Positions 54,548 to 64,000 of a stretch of DNA of 64,000 nucleotides are shown here, in pieces. The notes under the pieces were generated by a model. The model had not been told where the DNA came from, searched no databases, and saw only the letters and a list, made by a program, of their open reading frames with translations. The position numbers and the translations under genes were made by a program. Source of the stretch: Mycobacterium sp. 155 (GTDB lineage Bacteria; Actinomycetota; Actinomycetes; Mycobacteriales; Mycobacteriaceae); contig NZ_KB892705.1 of NCBI RefSeq assembly GCF_000373905.1, forward strand, positions 1,116,001-1,180,000, written 5' to 3'. Numbering within the stretch: position 1 is the first letter of the stretch; each line of letters starts with the position of its first letter.

Positions 54548-55371
54548 GGTGTCCGTCGTCGCAGCGTCGCTGCCGCCAGGCCGAGGGTCAACAGCGCGAA
54601 ACCGACCACCACGGCGATGTCCCGCACCGCGACCGCGGTCAGCTCAGGATGGGCGCCGACCTGTTGCAGCGCCTCGAGCGCGTAGCTGGCCGGCAGCATG
54701 TTGCTGATCCACTGCAACCACTCGGGCAGCGCTCCGCGGGGCACGATAATGCCGCATAACAGCAACTGCGGAACGATGACGACGGGCATGAACTGCACGG
54801 CCTGGAACTCGGTGCGGGCGAACGCACTGCACAGCAGGCCCAATCCGACCCCGAGTACGGCGTTGATGATGGCGATGAGGAACACCAGCAGCGGGCTGCC
54901 GGCCGTGGAGAATCCGAGGAACCAGAACGCGACGACGCAGGCGAGGCTCGCTTGCGCGGCGGCCGCGATCGAGAACGCCGTCCCATAGGCGGCCAGCAGG
55001 TCGAACCGGCGCAACGGCGTGGTCAGGATCCGCTCGAGCGTTCCCGACGCCCGCTCGCGTTGCATGGTGATCGAGGTGATCAGGAACATGACGACCAGCG
55101 GGAACACCCCGAGCATGATCAGGCAGGCATTGTTGAACGGAGTCGGCGCGCCCGGTAGGTGCGGTGCGCTGCGGAACATGAAGTACATCAGCGTGATGAC
55201 CAGGCTTGGCACCACCAGGATCATCGCCACACTGCGATGATCGGCTGCCAGCTGGCGCAGAATCCGGGTCGTTGTCGCCAGGTATGCCTGGGGGCTGAGC
55301 CGACTGCGTGGGGTCAGGCTGCGGTGCGCCGGCGGATGACGGTCAGAAATGCTTCCTCCAGGGATGTGCAT
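54544..55371 (-). CDS. ABC-2 type exporter permease (Rv1686c-like)
   Basis: The protein has ~275 residues with six membrane segments (MILVVPSLVITLMYFMF, ACLIMLGVFPLVVMFLI, LACVVAFWFLGF, LLVFLIAIINAVLGVGLGLL, FMPVVIVPQLLLCGIIV, VRDIAVVVGFALLTLGLAA) and the cytoplasmic loop RERASGTLERILTTPL typical of ABC-2 permeases. It pairs with the ATPase upstream. ATG 55371 overlaps that ATPase gene by 58 bp; a later start is possible but none is obvious. Likely drug or lipid export. Confidence 0.85.
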   Translation of the reverse strand: MHIPGGSISDRHPPAHRSLTPRSRLSPQAYLATTTRILRQLAADHRSVAMILVVPSLVITLMYFMFRSAPHLPGAPTPFNNACLIMLGVFPLVVMFLITSITMQRERASGTLERILTTPLRRFDLLAAYGTAFSIAAAAQASLACVVAFWFLGFSTAGSPLLVFLIAIINAVLGVGLGLLCSAFARTEFQAVQFMPVVIVPQLLLCGIIVPRGALPEWLQWISNMLPASYALEALQQVGAHPELTAVAVRDIAVVVGFALLTLGLAAATLRRRTP

Positions 55372-56060
55372 GACGTGTCCTTCCGGAGTTCGGCCGGGGT
55401 GGTGTGGGCGAGCAGGCGTCCCTCGCGCATGAGGAGCAGATCGCCGCAGTGGTCGGCTTCGTCCATGACGTGACTGGAGACCAGCAGGGTGGCCCCGCGG
55501 TGGGACAACTCACGGAACTGCTCCCAGAGCTCGACGCGCAGCACTGGGTCCAGACCAACGGTGGGTTCGTCCAGCACGAGCAGCTCGGGATCGGCGACCA
55601 GCGCGCATGCCAGCGAGGCCCGGGTGCGCTGTCCACCGGAAAGGTTCCCGCAGTACGCGGTTCGATACTCGTGCAAGCCGACTGTTCGGACAGCCTCGTC
55701 GGCGGCCTGGGCCGTGGTGCCGTACAGCGCGGCGAAATAGCGGACATTGTCGATGACCCGAAGGTCGTCGTAGATGGTCGGATCCTGCGTGACGTAGCCG
55801 ACCTTGTGTCGTAGCACGGCGCTGCCGGCGGGGCGCCCGAGCACGGTCACCGATCCCGCGGCGATGATCTGAGTGCCGACGACACATCGCATCAAAGTGG
55901 TCTTTCCGCAGCCCGAGGGCCCGAGCAGGCCCGTGATCGTGCCGCGGGCGATCTGCACGGTGACGTCGCGCAACGCAGGCCGCTTGCCGCGAACCACCTG
56001 TAGTCCGTCGATGTCGATGACTGGAGACGATCGGAATTCATCGATCGATGAAGTCATCAT
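55314..56060 (-). CDS. ABC exporter ATP-binding protein (Rv1687c-like)
   Basis: This 248-residue ATPase has Walker [12 protein letters not shown], signature [15 protein letters not shown], Walker [14 protein letters not shown] and H-loop [13 protein letters not shown]. It is the first gene of the reverse unit ATPase-permease-TetR. ATG 56060 (or 56057) is preceded by a TTGACA/AATATT promoter. DrrA/multidrug-type exporters have this organisation. Its partner permease and TetR regulator are downstream. Confidence 0.93.
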   Translation of the reverse strand: MMTSSIDEFRSSPVIDIDGLQVVRGKRPALRDVTVQIARGTITGLLGPSGCGKTTLMRCVVGTQIIAAGSVTVLGRPAGSAVLRHKVGYVTQDPTIYDDLRVIDNVRYFAALYGTTAQAADEAVRTVGLHEYRTAYCGNLSGGQRTRASLACALVADPELLVLDEPTVGLDPVLRVELWEQFRELSHRGATLLVSSHVMDEADHCGDLLLMREGRLLAHTTPAELRKDTSCTSLEEAFLTVIRRRTAA

Positions 56061-56066
56061 GTAGTG

Positions 56067-56096
56067 AATATTCCTCTGGTCGCCGGGCGGTGTCAA
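56067..56096 (-). promoter_or_regulatory. Promoter of the ABC-TetR unit
   Basis: On the reverse strand TTGACA (56096-56091) and AATATT (56072-56067) are 18 bp apart, seven bases before the ATPase start. The transcript would be nearly leaderless. The TetR encoded last in the unit probably acts here. Confidence 0.6.
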
Positions 56097-56129
56097 CGGC
56101 GCTCGACGTGGCAGTGCAGAATCGCTCGG

Positions 56130-56741
56130 ATGAGCGCCGAACTGCTGATGGGAGACCCGGTTGCGGCAGCTCGGCGGCTGCTGGGTGCCCAACTCAGCGG
56201 GCGTGCCGTCGAGGCGACGATCGTCGAGGTCGAGGCCTACGGCGGACCGGTCGACGGCCCCTGGCCGGACGCCGCGGCCCATTCGTTTCGCGGCCCCAGC
56301 GGCCGAAACCTGGTGATGTTCGGGCCGCCCGGACGCTTGTACACCTATCGGAGCCACGGCATCCACGTCTGCGCGAACGTGGTGTGCGGGTACGACGGCG
56401 TCGCGGGTGCGGTGCTGTTGCGCGCGGCTGTCGTGACCGGGGGACTGGCTCAGGCGCAAGGCCGTCGCGGTGCGGCAGTGGCGCCGGCGGCACTGGCTCG
56501 AGGCCCAGGCAATCTCTGCTCGGCGCTCGGAATCGTCATGGAGGACAACGGAATCGACCTGTTCGACGGGAACAGCCCGGTCCAGCTGCGGTTCGGCGCT
56601 CCGGTTGCCGCGGTCGACGGCCCGCGGGTCGGTATCAGCGTGGCCGCCGACCGACCGTGGCGATTCTGGTCGGTGGGACACCGCGAGGTGTCCGCCTACC
56701 GGAGAAGTCCGCGGGCTCCGGTGCCCGGCAGCAGCGACTGA
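56130..56741 (+). CDS. mpg: 3-methyladenine DNA glycosylase
   Basis: This 203-residue AAG/MPG-family enzyme has [28 protein letters not shown] (catalytic Glu), [19 protein letters not shown] and [13 protein letters not shown]. It excises alkylated purines, first step of base-excision repair. ATG 56130 ([10 protein letters not shown]) is the family start; the frame continues upstream without a better site. Divergent from the ABC unit and 44 bp before tyrS, as Rv1688-tyrS. Confidence 0.93.
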   Translation: MSAELLMGDPVAAARRLLGAQLSGRAVEATIVEVEAYGGPVDGPWPDAAAHSFRGPSGRNLVMFGPPGRLYTYRSHGIHVCANVVCGYDGVAGAVLLRAAVVTGGLAQAQGRRGAAVAPAALARGPGNLCSALGIVMEDNGIDLFDGNSPVQLRFGAPVAAVDGPRVGISVAADRPWRFWSVGHREVSAYRRSPRAPVPGSSD

Positions 56742-56785
56742 TCATCGGCGCCACTGCCAAAAGGTGATGCGGCATGATCGTCGGT

Positions 56786-58072
56786 ATGTCAACGGACATC
56801 CTGGAGGAGCTGGACTGGCGCGGGCTGATCGCGCAATCGACCGACCGCGACGCATTGGCCGGTGATCTGGCCAAAGGGCCGGTGACCGTGTACTCCGGTT
56901 TCGATCCGACCGCGCCGAGCCTGCATGCCGGGCATTTGGTTCCGCTGCTCACGCTGCGCCGGTTCCAACAGGCCGGCCACCGGCCTATCGTGCTGGCCGG
57001 CGGCGCTACCGGGATGATCGGCGATCCGCGCGATACCGGGGAACGCACCCTCAACACCGCCGACACGGTGGCCGACTGGGCCGACCGGATCCGTGGCCAG
57101 CTGGAACGGTTCGTCGAGTTCAACGACTCGCCCACCGGCGCCATCGTGGAGAACAACCTGAACTGGACCGGGGAGTTGTCGGCCATCGAGTTCCTGCGAG
57201 ACATCGGCAAGTACTTCTCTGTCAATGTCATGCTCGACCGCGACACGGTTCGCCGTCGCCTCGAAGGTGACGGCATCTCCTACACCGAGTTCAGCTACAT
57301 GTTGCTTCAGGCCAACGACTTCGTGGAACTGCACCAACGGCACGGCTGCGCCCTGCAGATCGGTGGCTCCGACCAGTGGGGAAATATCGTGGCCGGGGCG
57401 CGCCTGGTCCGCCAGAAGGTCGGTGCCACGGTCCACGCCATGACGACGCCGCTGGTCACCGACTCCGAGGGCAAGAAATTCGGCAAGTCGACCGGTGGCG
57501 GGAATCTGTGGCTCGATCCCGAGCTGACCAGCCCGTATGCCTGGTACCAGTACTTCGTCAATGCCGCCGACGCCGATGTGGTGCGGTATCTGCGCTGGTT
57601 CACCTTCCTATCTGCCGAGGAACTGGCCGAGCTCGACGACGCCACGGGAAACCGTGCGCATGAGCGTGCCGCGCAAAAGCGGTTGGCCCGTGAACTCACC
57701 ACGCTGGTGCACGGCGAGGACGCGACGAAGGCCGTCGAACTTGCCAGTCAGGCGCTGTTCGGCCGTGGCGAGCTGACGGATCTCGACGAGTCCACGTTGT
57801 CCGCGGCTCTGCGGGAGGCGAGCAGTGGACAGGTTGCCGAATTGAAGCCGGGTGGCGCCGACGCGATCACCGATTTGTTGGTGGTGAGTGGATTGGCGAC
57901 GAGTAAGGGAGCTGCGCGGCGCAATGTCGCCGAGGGTGGCGTGTACGTCAACAACATCCGTATTGAAAGTGACGAGTGGATACCACAGGCCGCCGACTTT
58001 TTGTATGACCGTTGGCTGGTGTTGCGACGTGGCAAGCGCAACATTGCCGGAGTCGAGCGGGTGGGGGTGTAG
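56786..58072 (+). CDS. tyrS: Tyrosyl-tRNA synthetase
   Basis: This 428-residue class I enzyme has the HIGH-type motif [16 protein letters not shown]-type motif KKFGKSTGG, tyrosine pocket [10 protein letters not shown] and [12 protein letters not shown]-terminal S4 domain (~365-428; [16 protein letters not shown]) binds tRNA. ATG 56786 ([13 protein letters not shown]) is chosen; GGTATGTC precedes only weakly. The rRNA operon begins 53 bp after its stop, the rrnB arrangement of rapid-growing mycobacteria. Confidence 0.97.
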   Translation: MSTDILEELDWRGLIAQSTDRDALAGDLAKGPVTVYSGFDPTAPSLHAGHLVPLLTLRRFQQAGHRPIVLAGGATGMIGDPRDTGERTLNTADTVADWADRIRGQLERFVEFNDSPTGAIVENNLNWTGELSAIEFLRDIGKYFSVNVMLDRDTVRRRLEGDGISYTEFSYMLLQANDFVELHQRHGCALQIGGSDQWGNIVAGARLVRQKVGATVHAMTTPLVTDSEGKKFGKSTGGGNLWLDPELTSPYAWYQYFVNAADADVVRYLRWFTFLSAEELAELDDATGNRAHERAAQKRLARELTTLVHGEDATKAVELASQALFGRGELTDLDESTLSAALREASSGQVAELKPGGADAITDLLVVSGLATSKGAARRNVAEGGVYVNNIRIESDEWIPQAADFLYDRWLVLRRGKRNIAGVERVGV

Positions 58073-58125
58073 CCCCGCCAGCTGCTGGCCTCTGACCTGG
58101 GGAAACGTCGCAGTAACCAGGCGAT

Positions 58126-58154
58126 TTGACTCCCCGTTAGCCCTCACGTAACTT
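58126..58154 (+). promoter_or_regulatory. rrn promoter
   Basis: TTGACT (58126-58131), 17-bp spacer, TAACTT (58149-58154): a good SigA promoter and the only clear one between tyrS and 16S. Rapid-grower rrnB operons are known to have a single promoter, which matches. Confidence 0.75.
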
Positions 58155-58478
58155 ATTCCAGGTCAGAGCGACACGGACAAGCGCCGGGGAGCGAAGACAG
58201 AATCTGAGAGAGACACCCATTACGGTGGGTCTTCTCACTGCCCGCACTAAGGTCAGCGGCTTTTAGCCGCAGATCTTCTGCGCGGACAAATCTCGGGTGT
58301 GTTGTTTGAGAACTCAATAGTGTGTTTGGTGGTTTTTGTTTGTTGTTTTTTGGTCATGCTCTTTTCCCGTTTGGGTGTGGCTGTTTTTTTGTTTTTTTGG
58401 ATGCCGGTTTTGGTGTCTGTTGTTTGTGATCGGATTTTTCTGAATGTGAATTCGGCCTGTGCCTTTGGGTGTGGGTGG
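58155..58478 (+). ncRNA. rRNA operon leader with antitermination/RNase III region
   Basis: This leader of ~320 nt includes TGTTGTTTGAGAACTCAATA (58299-58318), the conserved mycobacterial box region for antitermination and processing, and a T/G-rich stretch before 16S. It has no coding content. Its end pairs with sequence behind 16S during maturation. Confidence 0.7.
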
Positions 58479-63500
<5,022 letters not shown>

Positions 63501-63672
63501 ACAACCCACAAACACCAAACAGTGTTTGGGTTTCAGTAAGACACGCACAACCTTGTCTCGCAACCACAACCACACACCCCACACGACCCCCCGCGGGTCG
63601 ATAACGGGTGCACACCACACCCCACCACCAAAACACACCCACAGATTCACACCCAGAAACGGGTGAATAAAG

Positions 63673-63788
63673 TTACGGCGGTCCATAGCGGCAGGGAAAC
63701 GCCCGGTCCCATCCCGAACCCGGAAGCTAAGCCTGCCAGCGCCGATGATACTACCCACACGGGTGGAAAAGTAGGACACCGCCGAACA
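63673..63788 (+). rRNA. rrf: 5S ribosomal RNA
   Basis: The gene is ~115 nt: TTACGGCGGTCCATAGCGGC, loop CCCATCCCGAACCCGGAAGC, and 3' GTAGGACACCGCCGAAC. Helix I pairs the GGCGG/CCGCC ends. It follows 23S by ~170 bp of A/C-rich spacer. Confidence 0.95.
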
Positions 63789-63798
63789 CACATTAAAG

Positions 63799-63837
63799 AA
63801 TCGCCCCCCACGAAAGTGGGGGGCGATTCTCATATCT
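63799..63837 (+). terminator. rrn operon terminator
   Basis: A perfect 13-bp stem (63799-63811 with 63816-63828) closed by a GAAA tetraloop is followed by TCTCATATCT. It lies 11 bp after 5S and is a strong intrinsic terminator. Confidence 0.9.
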
Positions 63838-63934
63838 ACAACATATCCAAACAAAAGCATTTTCGAATTCGACGATTATGTCGGCTTGGCGCCTGCCAGT
63901 ATCCTTTGCGAGAGGGCAGGGCAGAAAGGCACAC

Positions 63935-64000
63935 GTGGTCGGAGACAAACAAGGCGGCGGCGAGCGGCGGCCGCGGCGTGTATCAGGTGGCCAAGGCCAG
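63935..64000 (+). CDS. Start of an Arg/Gly-rich protein (3' end outside window)
   Basis: GTG 63935 with GAAAGG at 63923-63928 opens a frame reading VVGDKQGGGERRPRRVSGG to the window edge. Only 22 codons are visible. The next genes after tyrS in M. tuberculosis are Rv1690/Rv1691; the basic Gly/Arg start could fit the latter, a TPR protein, but this is a guess. Confidence 0.5.
   Translation, partial: MVGDKQGGGERRPRRVSGGQGQ

Overview
The window is GC-rich mycobacterial chromosome. Gene order matches the Mycobacterium tuberculosis Rv1634-Rv1691 stretch: MFS transporter, tRNA-Cys, TB15.3-type stress protein, MBL hydrolase, uvrA, Rv1638A-like, Rv1639c-like, lysX, infC-rpmI-rplT-tsnR, Rv1647-like cyclase, pheST, argCJBDFRGH, Rv1683/1684-like, TetR/ABC set, mpg, tyrS. 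A complete rRNA operon lies directly behind tyrS. That is the rrnB position known from rapid growers, and the 16S gene has the short helix-18 region typical of them, so a rapidly growing Mycolicibacterium is the best guess. Family names and M. tuberculosis comparisons are from memory and were not searched.

Layout: 0-4.4 kb holds an MFS transporter end, tRNA-Cys, a UvrA2-type ATPase and a universal stress protein. 4.6-15.4 kb is a ~10.76-kb integrated phage satellite. It has a serine integrase, a putative replication gene with internal iterons, a capsid cassette (protease, decoration, major capsid, scaffold-like) and a leftward operon with a tyrosine recombinase. No terminase, portal or tail genes were found, which resembles phiRv1. 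It interrupts the MBL-hydrolase gene but carries a replacement 3' end, so the gene stays intact. 15.9-18.8 kb is canonical uvrA. 20.4-26.4 kb holds a 19-kDa-type lipoprotein and then a four-gene operon: a helical-repeat protein, a CHAT caspase-like peptidase and two unknown proteins. This operon is the best candidate for an undescribed system.

26.4-39.3 kb is core: an Ag85-fold membrane hydrolase, LysX, DUF1844, the translation genes infC/rpmI/rplT, tsnR, a hemerythrin protein, a class III cyclase and pheST. 39.4-48.0 kb is the complete arginine operon, with an ArgR box just before argC. 48.1-58.1 kb holds an ABC-F ATPase, a lipase/acyl-CoA-synthetase fusion, a secreted protein, a Trm112-like protein, a TetR-ABC exporter operon, mpg and tyrS. 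58.1-63.8 kb is the rRNA operon, from promoter to terminator.

A recurrent oddity is short GC-rich repeats inserted in frame in conserved genes: pheS, argD, argB, the Trm112-like gene, the lipase/synthetase and one gene of the CHAT operon. One family occurs in both pheS and argD in opposite orientations. Another is shared by argB and the Trm112-like gene 12 kb away. They look like coding dispersed repeats, comparable in principle to Rickettsia palindromic elements.
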